Source: Geosiphon pyriformis (Eukaryota > Glomeromycota > Glomeromycetes > Archaeosporales > Geosiphonaceae). Taken from it: 64,000 bases of DNA. The notes under the pieces are model-generated. The model saw only the letters and a list, made by a program, of their open reading frames with translations, was not told the DNA's origin and did no database searches. Shown in pieces: positions 33,873 to 44,700 of this stretch (positions are counted from its first letter, which is position 1; each line of letters opens with the position of its first letter). A program made the position numbers and the translations under genes. The DNA is taken from the NCBI GenBank assembly GCA_016748015.1, contig JAAOMT010000128.1, positions 925,471 to 989,470 on the forward strand, read 5' to 3'.

Positions 33873-34685
33873 ACATATTTTTATTATTATTGTTTTCAAG
33901 ATTTAAAACAATATATAATAATTGGCTTTATATATTTTATTTATTATTTATATTTAATATTGATTAATTAAATATTTTACATATTTACAATAATAATAAA
34001 CATGTATTTTGTTTTGTATTTTTGTTATGATATGTAATTTTGTAAACTATTATTAAATTTTAGTTCAATTATTAAGAAGTTTAATAAATGTTATTTTTTT
34101 TAAATTTAAATAAAAAAACTTAAAAAGTTTTTTTTAATCAAATTAAGCAAAATATTAGATAACAGTTTTATTTTGATTTTGTTTAAAGCTAAATTATGGC
34201 ATTTAAATTGTTAAAATATTTTAAAAATACATTTTTAAATTAATAAAACTTGTAAGTTTTATGTTTAATCTTTAATACTATAAATTAACAATATTTTTCA
34301 AAAAAAAAGTAATATTTAAATTATTTTGTTTATTTTAATTATTTGTTTAGATAACTTTTTGTGTTTTTTTAAGTTATATATATTTATTTATTTATTTTTT
34401 AAAAAAATTTATTAATTATATAATATATAATATAATTATTTTGTTATTGTTTTTTATTGATAATAATAATAAAATTAGATTTTTATATATATTTTTTAAA
34501 ATAATTTTATTATTTAATAGTTTTTTTTTATATTTTAATTCAGATTTTTTTTTATAATTTTCAAATTTCATTTCAAATATTAGTAAAAAAAGAGTTTTTA
34601 AAATAATAATAAGTATTTTTCTGTAATTAATATATTTTTTCAATTATATTTTTAAGTTTTTAATATAATTAAAAGTTTTAAGTAT
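33873..34685. other. AT-rich decayed sequence, unassigned
   Basis: No gene or clear repeat beyond A/T-rich low complexity. Confidence 0.5.
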
Positions 34686-35261
34686 TATTACTTATAAAGT
34701 AAGATAAAAAACAAATAATAATTAAAATATAACATAAATTAACCAATAGTATAATAAAAATTATCAGATCATATAATATTAGAAAAAATTTTAAAAATTT
34801 TAAAAATGCCAAAAATTTTAGAAATACCAAAAATTTTAATAAAAACTTAAAAAAAATATAAAAATTATTAGAGATTTCAGAACTTTTGTATTAAAAAAAT
34901 TTATGTATATATAGTATAGTATTAAAAACAGAAAAAAAACCAGTTTATTAAATTTTTATCAAATTTTTTTAATAGTTAAAAATTTAATACTTAAAGTAAA
35001 TATTTTTCTAATAAAAATTATAATTTAATTATTTATTATCTAAAATATATAAATTTATATTTATTTTTTTTAAATTTACTTATATCTAACTAATATTATT
35101 AATATTAAAACTATTAATAATATTAAAACAATAACTTTTAATTATAATTATTAATAAGATATTAATTTTTTATTTTTTATTTATTTATTTTTTTAAATTT
35201 GTTTTGCTTTATTTTATTTATTAATTAAAAAAAGCATTGAAATTATAATATTAAAAATTTT
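34686..35261 (+). mobile_element. Hypermutated LTR relic related to the LTR at 33059
   Basis: Starts TATTACTTATAAAG (against TGTTACTTATAAAA). It shares the stretch AACAATAACTTTTAATTA and ATTAATAAGATATTAATTTTT with the solo LTR (AACAATAGTTTTTAATTA..AACAGAATACTAACTTT), with C-to-T and G-to-A changes. Its 3' part is interrupted by the next LTR relic at 35266. Confidence 0.6.
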
Positions 35262-35265
35262 TTAG

Positions 35266-35703
35266 TATTATAAAAGTGTTTTCTTAGTATAATAATTATT
35301 AATATTTTTAATTTAACTATAATTAATTTTTTATAAGTTTCTTAATTTAATTATATAATATTATTAATATTATAATATAACTTTTTCTTAAATTTTGGTT
35401 GTTATTATATATTAATATATTTTTTTTAAAGACTAATCTAAAATTTATTTATTATTATTAAAATTTTTTTTAAAGCTATTTTTGTAATTATTTAAAATAT
35501 TTTTCTAATCTAAAAACACAAAATATTAATAATTTTTTAATTATTTTTTTTAATTTTAACAATAAAACTTTAATTAATTAATAACAACATAAATAATTTT
35601 GATTAAAAATTATTTTTTTTAAAAATTTAGTTACTAAATAACAGTTTTATTTAATAAATAAATACAAATGAGTTTTCTAATAATTTACTATAATAATTTA
35701 GTA
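35266..35703 (-). mobile_element. Hypermutated Gypsy-1-family LTR, interrupted by LINE-2
   Basis: Aligns base for base with 29203-29650, e.g. CTAATCTAAAATTTATTTAT for CTGAACTGAAATCTACCCAC, nearly every C now T and every G now A. The alignment stops at the LINE-2 5' end (about 35712) and resumes after LINE-2 at 52443 (TTTTTATTTCTTTT for TTTTTATTTCTTTTTG). LINE-2 therefore landed in this already existing LTR. Confidence 0.85.
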
Positions 35704-35834
35704 AAGGGTACTCTTTCTTTTATTGATCCCTTGTCCACAATGAAAGCTTGGAGTTGTCAAAAAGATAGCTTTTCTTACCTTTTTTTCCCTTCATCTCTTT
35801 TGTTATTTCTTTAAACATATCTCTATTTGTGTTT

Positions 35835-37736
35835 ATGGATTCAGTGGGCTCTTCTGCTGGTGCTTCGAGTTCGAGTTCAGCTGGGTTGGAGTCCCAGTCT
35901 GACAGTAAAAAAATTAAAGTGCATGTTGAGAGTATATACTCATGTAATTCTTTATACAAAAAAACAAAGTTGCCTGGTGTTTCTGGTGGTGTTATGGACT
36001 CATTAGACAGCCTGATTTCGGTGGATATGCTACATAGTGATGGTGTTGGGCTGCAGAGATCTTGGGGAAGCAAAGTAGATAGTGAGGAAGCAGGTGTTAG
36101 TAAGGTGTCAGATGCCAAGAATTTGGAAAGCGCAGTTGCTGAGAAGACAAATTACATGAATTCCAATGCTTCTAAGACTGATAAAATGGAAGACAATGTG
36201 ACTCCGAAAAAAACATGAACAAGAACCCTTATTTTGAAACAGCTGCCAAAGGCAATTTCCTTCGCAGGCATGAGTGATGACAATACTAAGTTGGTGCTTC
36301 CTGGAGCTAAATTTGCTGAATCCAATTGGCTGCCATCTGTGATTTCACGTGTTTTGGAACGTTGCATCTTTGAACCAGTTAAATTGTTCGCCTTAGATAT
36401 AGAGTTGTTAAATGTGTCTGAAAAGACCAATAGTAATAAGTTGATTTCAATTAAGAAAATTTTTTACAGAATTGATGGTTTTGAGGGAGCCTCAACTCTC
36501 TTAAAATTTTCTGGTATCATTCGGTCAACTTTCACAAGTGGGTCTAGTTTGAATAAGGCCAGGAAAATGGTGATCAATGAAAAAATAATTGTGAACAATA
36601 ATCTCAAAAAAATTAACAACCATTCGGATCAGGAAATAATCATTAAGGAGATCCCAGTAGATCTTCCCAAATTAGCAATTGAAGCAGTGTTTTCCAAATT
36701 TGGCAAAATTATATCAATCAAGATGCAATTAATTGGGCTTTGGCAGAAGGCTTTGGTAAAATTTGAGTCTATTAAAACTGCATGTTTGGTCGCGTCTAAA
36801 TGGTCAGTTCTCATGGGTAAAGATTCTGTGCGTGTTGCTTTGGCCATCAGTGACAAGAAGCTATGGATTTTGAGGGACTGTTATCGCACTTTGTTGTACA
36901 CCCTTCTGGTTGGTACTACTGCACATAATCTTTCTGAATTGGTGGAGGCTTATGGTGGGAAAACATGTTTTATTGGCTGAAATCCTAATTCATATGTTTG
37001 TGATAAGTGTGTGGTTATTTGTTTTGAGAGTAAGGCATCTAAGTTGGCTGCTATTGGTTCTGTTCCTGTTTTCAAGGGTGTGAGTTTGCAGTGGGCTGGT
37101 TTTTTTTTGGCCAGTTGCACTCAGTACAAACAATTTGGTCATATTATAATTAACTGTTCTTTGGGTGGGAATTCTGGTGTCTGTGAGAAACAAGTGTTCT
37201 TTAATCAAGACCAGGTTTATCTGGCTGGCATTTATAAGAAAAAGCTGGCTTCTATCTCCCATCCCATGTTTTTCACTGGTAAAACTTGGGCTTAAGTTGC
37301 TGGAAGTCTCAATTCTCGCATGGCTTTGTCGTTTCCTGGTAGCAGTTTGCTGTCGACCATAGTACCTCCCCCTCAATTTTCTTTGGATGTGAATAATAGG
37401 TTTGCCACTCTTGAGTGCAGTCTTGCCAGCCTTGCTAAGCAGGTTGATAAGCTGGCCAAAAGGTTGGATGTACTTGGGCTGACAGTTTCCCAGCATGGCC
37501 CTGAATGTCAGCCATTGATAACCTCTTTATCACAGAATCAAGGGGCGGATACAGTGATGAGTGAGGATTTGGGTGCAGCCACTAGTGGTAGGACTGTTGT
37601 AGAGACAGTTGTTTACAATTTGTTAGCAGTTTCTAAATTGGAAGATACTTTGAATATTCTTTCAAAAACTGTTATGGGCCTTTTGGCCAGGTTGGAAAAT
37701 GCTGGTTTGGGTTTTGGATCACTTCCCTCTCAATGA
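35835..37736 (+). pseudogene. LINE-2 ORF1
   Basis: About 633 codons in a single frame starting MDSVGSSAGASSSSS (ATG at 35835). It has a Ser-rich low-complexity N-terminus; KLFALDIELLNV; an RRM-like region at about 36640-36860 (IKEIPVDLPKLAIEAVFSKFG..VALAISDKKLW); TTAHNLSELVEAYGGKTCFIG; and a knuckle at about 37115-37170 reading CTQYKQFGHIIINC, where the second Cys is Tyr, so zinc binding is probably lost. Three stops: TGA after KKT, TGA after CFIG, TAA after KTWA. The helical C-terminus ends LPSQ. The stop overlaps the ORF2 start (ATGA). Confidence 0.87.
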
Positions 37737-39576
37737 CTGACATCATTTGGAAGGTAGCTACATGTAATGTTCGAGGTATGAACAATTTTGCAAAACAGGA
37801 AGACATTGTGTATTGGCACAAAGATTTATGCAATTTGGTTTTCATTCTCATGGAAACAAAGTTGAAGGATAAAACTCATCTTTGGTTGGCTAGCAAGTTT
37901 GATGGTATTCGTGTTTTCTCTTCTGGTTTGGTCTCTGGCTACACTGGAGCTGGTGTCATGATGGTTTTGGACAATTTTTTAGCTAAGCATGTTAGTAAGG
38001 TTTTTGAGGTTCCTGGCCACCTTCTCTGCATTAAGTTACTTTTTAAAAACAAACTTTTGGTTTTTATTTTGGGGCTTTATGCTGGTGCTTCTTTGACTGC
38101 TTGGTTTTCCCAAGTTGCTGAGGTCAATTCCTTGATTGCAAGGGCTGTTAATGAATCTTCTTTTGTTATTCTTGGTGGTGACTTCAATGAGGATAGTTTT
38201 CAGAAGTGCACCAGTCTCAAAAAATGCTTTGATTTGGGTTTGGTTAACTCTCTGGAGAGGAGCTCTTCTGTGAAGTTACCTACTTGGTACAACTCTCATG
38301 GTGTTGCTAAGACAATTGATTACATGTTTATTTTGTCTAATTTGATTAGTGCAGTAGTAGATTGTAATGTGACTACTGTCGATGACTATTTTGATACCGA
38401 TTATAAGGCTGTTTCTGTATTCATGGGTCTTGGTGGTTTGCTGGATGTACAACTGAACTCTTTGCATAAACAGACAAATAGGGATCATTGGAAATATAAT
38501 TTTATGAGTGCTGATAGTGCTAAGTAGATCAAATTCAAAGAAAATACGGCTGCAAATACTGCCATGTTTTGTGATAAGTTTGGTGCTGCTGGGAGGAGTT
38601 CAGATTTGGACTTGATGTGAAATGCTCTCTACCAAGTAGTGTGCTTGTCAGCAGAAAGTGTTTTTAAGAAGAAATAGTTTAAGAGCTATAACAGTGTTTT
38701 TAATAGGGCATCCTCCAGATTTCACAAATTGGAACTTTTGGTGTTGAGGATTGTCAAGTCCTCACATCTGGCTTCCCATAATGAGTTTGTTTTCTTACTT
38801 GGCTTATGAAGTGGTCTTGATTCTATCAACACTTCTGTTGTTAAGTCTCTTTTTCTTTCAGGTTCCCATTTTGATATCATTCAGTTAGTTTTGGCCAAAA
38901 TCAGAAAATTTTACTGTTTGTCTAAGTTGTTGGAATCAGACCATGCTAGGAAGTCTCAGATCAGATTGGCAATTGACAGAAAAATAGAGAGCTTTGAGTT
39001 GAACAAGGGTTATACTATTAGGAGTGTTTTGGAATGCCCTTTCCGCAAAGTAGGTTTAAACCATCTAGTGGTGAGTAATGAGCTGATTTTGGAGCCTGAT
39101 CTTGTGAAATCTAAAGTGGATGTGATTATGGAGAGTTAGACTCAATCATGTCAGGTGGTTACTGATGTCTCTAGTGATTGGAATCATCAATATCAACCTT
39201 TGGATTATGTTTTTAATGAAGCCTTTTCTGGTGTAATAAGTTCAATTAGTTTTGATGAGTTGTTCAGGATGGTTTCTGGTCTGCCTGATGGCAAAGCTAC
39301 TGGCCTTTCTGGAATTTTAAATGAACTCTGGAAGCATTGTAATAGATCTGTTTTGGATATGCTTTTGGTGCTTTTAAACTCTTGTTTGTTATGTGAATCA
39401 GTGCCTTGCTCCTGGAAGGAGGTGTGGGTCTCAATGATCTCTAAACCATATGAGTGGAAGGGTGTACTAACAAATACACATCCTATTGTTTTGATTGAGA
39501 TGGCTCGTAAGATTCTTTTCAAGATTCTCTCTGATTAGATTTTGTTAACATGCAGCATGTTTGACATTTTTTGTGG
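37733..39576 (+). pseudogene. LINE-2 ORF2, 5' part: endonuclease and start of RT
   Basis: Starts MTDIIWKVATCNVRGMNN. The endonuclease (to about 38420) shows TCNVRG, METKL, GGDFNED, KTIDYMF and DTDYKAV. RT upstream region: ATGLSGILNELWKHC, WKEVWVSMISKPYEW. In-frame stops occur at Trp codons: 38528 region (SAK-stop-IKF), TGA 38618 (LM-stop-N) and TAG 38675 (KKK-stop-FK). The frame runs to 39576, where Gypsy-2 is inserted between FFCG and DNFSVLKG. Confidence 0.9.
39573..39576. repeat. Gypsy-2 target-site duplication, left copy (GTGG)
   Basis: GTGG here equals 49462-49465. Removing Gypsy-2 and one copy restores the LINE-2 ORF2 frame exactly (inserted length is 1 mod 3, and the downstream frame shifts by one). 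Confidence 0.9.
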
Positions 39577-39800
39577 TGTTACCAGACGAAATTAGAGATA
39601 TTATTTAGTATGAAAATTATCTTATAAATCCTATTATTAATTAGCATATATTATCATTTTAAATTATTACTTATTACATTAGCAAAATGTCTGAAATTAT
39701 TATTTAAATTAATAACCCAATTTGTACACAAACACAAATGTAATCTAATTGCAATGATCAATCATGCAATACTCCAAACTATGTAATATTCAAAAGTTCG

Positions 39801-39908
39801 CCAAAATTTGTAGAAATTTGCTGAAATAATTGATAGTTCACCGAAATATCTAATAGTTTGCAGAAATAACTTGTAGTTTACCGAAATGTATCTTTAGTTC
39901 AGCGAAAT
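39801..39908 (+). repeat. 20-bp phased CCGAAAT array in Gypsy-2 5' LTR
   Basis: CCGAAAT or one- to two-base variants start at 39801, 39821, 39841, 39861, 39881 and 39902, joined by (T)AGTT-containing spacers. Fifty bp upstream of the TATA box, so probably U3 regulatory sites. Confidence 0.8.
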
Positions 39909-39958
39909 TGTAGAAAATAGCAAAGTTCAAGTTCATAGAATAGTGTTACAACAAGTTG

Positions 39959-39966
39959 TATAAAAA
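39959..39966 (+). promoter_or_regulatory. TATA box of Gypsy-2 LTR
   Basis: TATAAAAA within AGTTGTATAAAAAAAG, conserved in the 3' LTR (about 48859), the solo LTR (about 7139) and the relic (10650), even where everything around is mutated. Confidence 0.6.
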
Positions 39967-40561
39967 AAGAGCATCTCTCTTCGAGAAAATGTATCTTACT
40001 TTAAATTTATCACTTAGAACCATTTTTACATACACAAAAAGAAATAAAAATCAAATAATTCAAAAAAACCAAAATTTTTAATTATTACACTTGAAAAATC
40101 CTCAAAACCCAACTAATGTTTTGAAATTGATTAGCTACCAATTTCAGTAAACTGTTAGTGACTCCAAGCCTGGATAAAAAACGTTTCTCTTGACAAAATT
40201 CTATTTCTTTTATATTTTTTTTATTTTTCTTTTATTTTTTATTATTACAATCATTAGGGTAACTTACAGATGAGATTCCTGTAGAAAAGTTGACTTTCAC
40301 AGCAAAGTAACTACACATTTTTTGTGAGCTCCCAGACGAGCAATTCCTAGGAAAGAGTTGACGTTTACTACAACGTAACTACATAAAGTAACTGGCACAG
40401 AATTGGCCATTCCACTTATAAGCCCAGTAAGTTCAAATTATAGGAGATAATTTGAAGATAAATTCAATTACTGGAGGTCTAACTACTTCCTGGAAACGTG
40501 AATTCACAACAAACAGACATTAAAAACATTCAAGAAAAGAGACCAAAAACCTCCAGTAACA

Positions 40562-40575
40562 TTTGGTGCTCTCCC
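40562..40575 (+). promoter_or_regulatory. Gypsy-2 primer-binding site candidate
   Basis: TTTGGTGCTCTCCC directly after the 5' LTR. TGG would pair with a tRNA CCA end. The tRNA is not identified. Confidence 0.45.
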
Positions 40576-42428
40576 ATGGAAATAACACAGCAACAACAAA
40601 ATTTAAAGTGGCGACCACATCAGACACAACAACTCTAGGGTATTACCAATTAATTTACACCTACTGCAAGCAAAGATTCAACATTTCAGACGGAATTGAA
40701 GTTGTCAAAAAATCAGTATACTAATACATTGAAAACCACATTAACAATTATCTTTTTGGAAATTACAATATCTCAGAAATTAGAAACAATCTTTACAATA
40801 ATTTAGCACACTATTGACAATTGGGAACTGAAGACCTTAACAGCAAAACACTTGCCACTTACTTTCATAAACTTAATTTTAACATTATCAAATACTGTGA
40901 AGAAACATATCTAGTGCAGTCTCAATATTTTATTGATTTTGAATTGGAAACAAAAACAAGCAACAAAGGCAAAAACAAATTAAAGCAATACTCAAAAACC
41001 ACCCCAAATATTTCAACACTACCAAAAATAACTGCCCAACATTTACAAACACCTGAACAAGAAACCAGTTCAAAACTTTCACTTATTATCACACCTTTTT
41101 CAGCTTTATTTGCACAAGCACAAATGCCTAATTCACCCTTGAATCAATTTGCAAGACCAGAAGATTTTATATTACTCAGAAGTCCCATCAGACAACAAGA
41201 ATCTCTTCAAACTAGTTCCAATCTCCTTGACTTTTTAGCTGAAAATCAAAGTAAACACTCTGAGACAGCAGTAAACAAAGAAAATGAACCTGAAATATCT
41301 AAAGAAGAATCAATAGACAGTGAAAACAAAGAAGATGAAATGACAACATACATCGCAAAAATCCCTGAATTTAATGAAGAAGACATTGAGACCAGCCCTC
41401 AAGAATGGCTTGACCAAGTTATTAAAGCTGGAGATGCAAATGGATGGAATGCTGCCAGAATATTAAGAACAATTCCCTACTTTCTAAAAGAAACAGCAAG
41501 AGAATGATTTGAAAACTTGGCCGCCCCATTCAATGATTGAAACACTTTCAAAGCAGCCTTTTTTGAACAGTTGACCGACAATAATACCTCCATTACCCTT
41601 CACAATTGTTTTCGAAATATCAAACAAGAACTCTCCAAATCTGTTATGACTTATATCAGGAAATTCAACAAACTTCTCAGACAAATTTGCCAACTCGAAA
41701 CAAACAATTATTATTCCAATTCTCAAATCTTAGATCAATTTATTGCTGGTCTAAAAAATAAACTCATTAAAAAGATTCACCCATATGCGCCAAAAGATTT
41801 AAACTCTGCCATACAGCATGCGAAAAGATACGAAATGACCATGGAAGAGGCCAATTGCACAAAACTTGTAAATTTGGCAATTGGAGAAACCAGCTCAACA
41901 GCTGAGGAAAAAATTGACCAACTTACAAAAAAAGTTGAAAACTATTTCACTAATCAACAACAATAGCAACCGCAAAGATATCAACCACTCCAAGAACAAA
42001 ATCAAAATAACTTTGCACCACTTTTCAATAACCAGCCTCAGAATTGTCATTACTGTGGAATCTTTGGCCACTGGAAAAAAAATTGCAGAAAGCTACAACG
42101 AGACCAACAAAATAGGAGTAATCAATGTTACCCTCTACCACAACAACCTTATTATCAACCACCACCACCAGCTTACTATCAACCAAGACCCCAATACCAA
42201 AATAGCTATTATCAGCCTGCTCTACAGCCAATCCAACAGCAATACCAACAACCACCCACACAACATTATCAAGTACCTGCTCGAAGACTGATTACACAAA
42301 ATCAATTCAAACCACAAAACCAGTACCAAGTAAACAACAATAGAATCAGTTCGAACAACCAATTAGTTTCCTGAAATTCCATTCAACCAAGACCCAACCA
42401 CTACCACACTCAACCCAGTTATTTAACA
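40575..42428 (+). pseudogene. Gypsy-2 gag with CCHC knuckle
   Basis: The initiator is unclear: the frame opens near 40575-40590 without an ATG, then reads TTTLGYYQLIYTYCKQRFN, FGNYNISEIRNN and GTEDLNSKTLATYF. The Retrotrans_gag domain is at about 41340-41860 (EWLDQVIKAGDANGW, FIAGLKNKLI). Stops: TAA after SVY, TGA 40815, TGA 41505 and about 41538 (both Trp positions of the capsid), TAG near 41964. The knuckle CHYCGIFGHWKKNC (42045-42086) is intact. A Gln/Pro/Tyr-rich tail follows and leads into protease in the same frame. Confidence 0.87.
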
Positions 42429-43060
42429 ATGCCAAAAGAACAGGATTTTCACCATACTGCACCCTTGGAAGGTAGAGCTGCAGCACAACAACAAAACTCT
42501 TCTTATACTCCCACCACAATCCCACCAGCCAGAATTGCTGAAAACGCTAACCTTTCAGATATATTCTCTTTTGAGTTCGAAGCAAATAAGTCACCATTCC
42601 TGCTTAGCAATACAGCCACCAATGAACAAAAAGCAATCACAGCTATGTACACTGAAGCAGAAGTCAAAGGAAAGACAATTTGCTTGATCCTAGACAGTGG
42701 ATTTGCCGGAAGCATTATCACCTACCAGTTAATGCAACAGTTGAAGAAAAATGTTAACCGACCAGCTCAAACAGTAATTGTCACTGCTAATGGCATAAAA
42801 AAGACCCCAGTAGGAGAAATTGACAATTTTCCATTCACTCTTGATGGAATCACCATTCCAGTCAAAGTTCTTATAATGGATGCACCCCAGTACCAAGCTC
42901 TCGTCAGAAATGATTGGCTTCAAAAAGCCAATGCTAATCTGAATTGGGAAACACAAGAATTAACAATCTCCTACCAAGGACAACACACATGGGTACCTGC
43001 CACTTGTGATACATTCAACAAATGCTCTGAAAAAGCCCCAGCTTTTGAATTTGAACCGGA
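42429..43060 (+). pseudogene. Gypsy-2 aspartic protease segment
   Basis: Open throughout. The active site LILDSGFAGSIIT has D-S-G, the flap-side strand and VRNDWLQKAN match Gypsy-1 protease, where the equivalent reads VGNDWL. The domain itself looks functional; it is the surrounding polyprotein that is broken (TGA near 42373 upstream). Confidence 0.87.
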
Positions 43061-43958
43061 AAAAGAAAAACCCCTCATTGAAACATTCATGGCTCTTGGA
43101 TTAACATCCAACTGGGCCAATGAAACAGAACAAGAATATTTTACCCCACACTCTGAACCCGAAACCTTTGGATGGAATATCCCTTACTCAAAACTCAAAC
43201 CAAGAAAACAACGCCCCTATATTCCCCTTAAATATAAGGACTGCCACAAGAAACTATCATCAATGAGAGCCTGTATTTTACCTGAAGAAGAATATGAAAA
43301 TCATACTTGTTATTACTGCAAGGCTTGTTACAGAGAACAATGGGGCCATCTAATAAAAAAGAGTGGAAAATGGGACAACATCTCTTGTTTGACTTGTGGA
43401 GATATGCTACTGGAAGAATGCAATTAGATTGATGTAGCCATGAGAGGAGGAGTTTGCAATCAGACCTGCCAATATGCTTTATCAATTTCAGAAAAAGTAA
43501 AAAGAGGAACACCCTTTAATGTGACATACAACAGTGCTCTCAACAAACTTTATCACTACTCCCATAATGCCGAAATGATTTTTGACCTAGCAATGGCATT
43601 AATTAATAGAGCTACCAAAGAAGATGTTTGTCAAATGAAGGAAGCAGAATATATTGAATACACCATGGAATTAGCTGGATTTGATTATGAAGACGAAGTA
43701 GAAGTCTACTACCAAATTGCAAGTTACATCTACTCAACCCAAAAAGCTCAAATTCAATGATTAGAGCAAATGAACATTAGGCTATGTGAAAAATGCATTA
43801 TGTCTTGTAATGAACAGTGGTGTCCTGAATGCTATGCTCTTAGTATCCCCTTGCCCAGCGAAAATGATGAAAATGAAATTGAATTTGGAAAACCTGAAAC
43901 AATGGAAGAAATTGAAATAACACCCATCTACCTTATCAAAAATCAGTCTGCCTTATAA
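43061..43958 (+). pseudogene. Gypsy-2 Cys-rich linker domain
   Basis: Same arrangement as in Gypsy-1: CYYC..CLTCGDMLLEECN, then CNQTCQYALSI, an acidic helical spacer (about 43500-43760), and CEKCIMSC..CPEC (about 43786-43840). Stops: TAG after ECN where Gypsy-1 has Trp (RGCDW), and TGA after KAQIQ. The cysteine spacing is conserved between the two elements although the spacer diverges, which argues for a real metal-binding fold. Function unknown. Confidence 0.75.
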
Positions 43959-44700
43959 CTTGAATACTTCAACAACAACAGACAAGAAATAAAACCCGAA
44001 AAAGCACATGAAATTGATGCTGGATATGACCTAAGATATCCAGGCAAGGATACTCTTGTTCTCAAACCCAAATCTCTCACAAAAATCAACCTTAAAATTG
44101 CACTCAAAATCCTGCCAGAAGCAATGGTTCAAATTACCTCCCGGTCCTCTCTGGTAAGCAAAGGAATCAATGTCAGAGGAGGAATAATTGATGCTGGATA
44201 TACTGGAGACATTACAGTGATGCTTCAAAATGAAACTGACAAACCATTCAGGATCAAACATGCTGAAAAAATTGCCCAAGCTATTTACCTACCCCTAATC
44301 AACATTTCGGGTTTGCAACTAGTCAATCAAAGAGAACAATTAGGAAAAAGTGATAGAGGAACCCAAGGTTTTGGTTCAACTGGACAATTTACAGTTCCAG
44401 TTAATATAGCTCTTAACACACAGAACAAATTCCACCAGATTCTCAGACTTCCACAACCAATTACCATCTCACCCTTTGGAGAACATTCGGAAATCTACAC
44501 CTGCCCAAAGCCAACAATCACACAACAAATTTTTGAGTCCAATGAACAAGTCTGCTTAGAACATAATATTTTGATCCTAAACATTTATATTTCAGAAGGA
44601 ACAAAGAAAGTCCAAGTTACTTTTTACAACCCCAATAATCACCCCATAATTTTATTAAATAATTTAGAAATTGGAGTTATTTACAGTAATATATTTCAAC
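43959..44700 (+). pseudogene. Gypsy-2 dUTPase segment
   Basis: All five motifs are visible: DAGYDLRYP, SRSSLVSKGI, GIIDAGYTGD (catalytic Asp and Tyr kept), AEKIAQAIYLP, TQGFGSTG. It is interrupted only by a TAA just upstream (SAL-stop-LEYF, Gln expected). The trailing 100 residues are the linker to RT. As in Gypsy-1 the domain lies between protease and RT, and it would act on dUTP during cDNA synthesis. Confidence 0.9.

Larger units (their letters stand above)
39577..40561 (+). repeat. Gypsy-2 5' LTR, 985 bp
   Basis: Same length as the 3' LTR (48477-49461), from which it differs mostly by C/T and G/A changes. Contains the 20-bp spaced motif array and a TATA box. A degraded copy is at 10268-11205 and a solo copy at 6790-7727. 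Confidence 0.95.
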
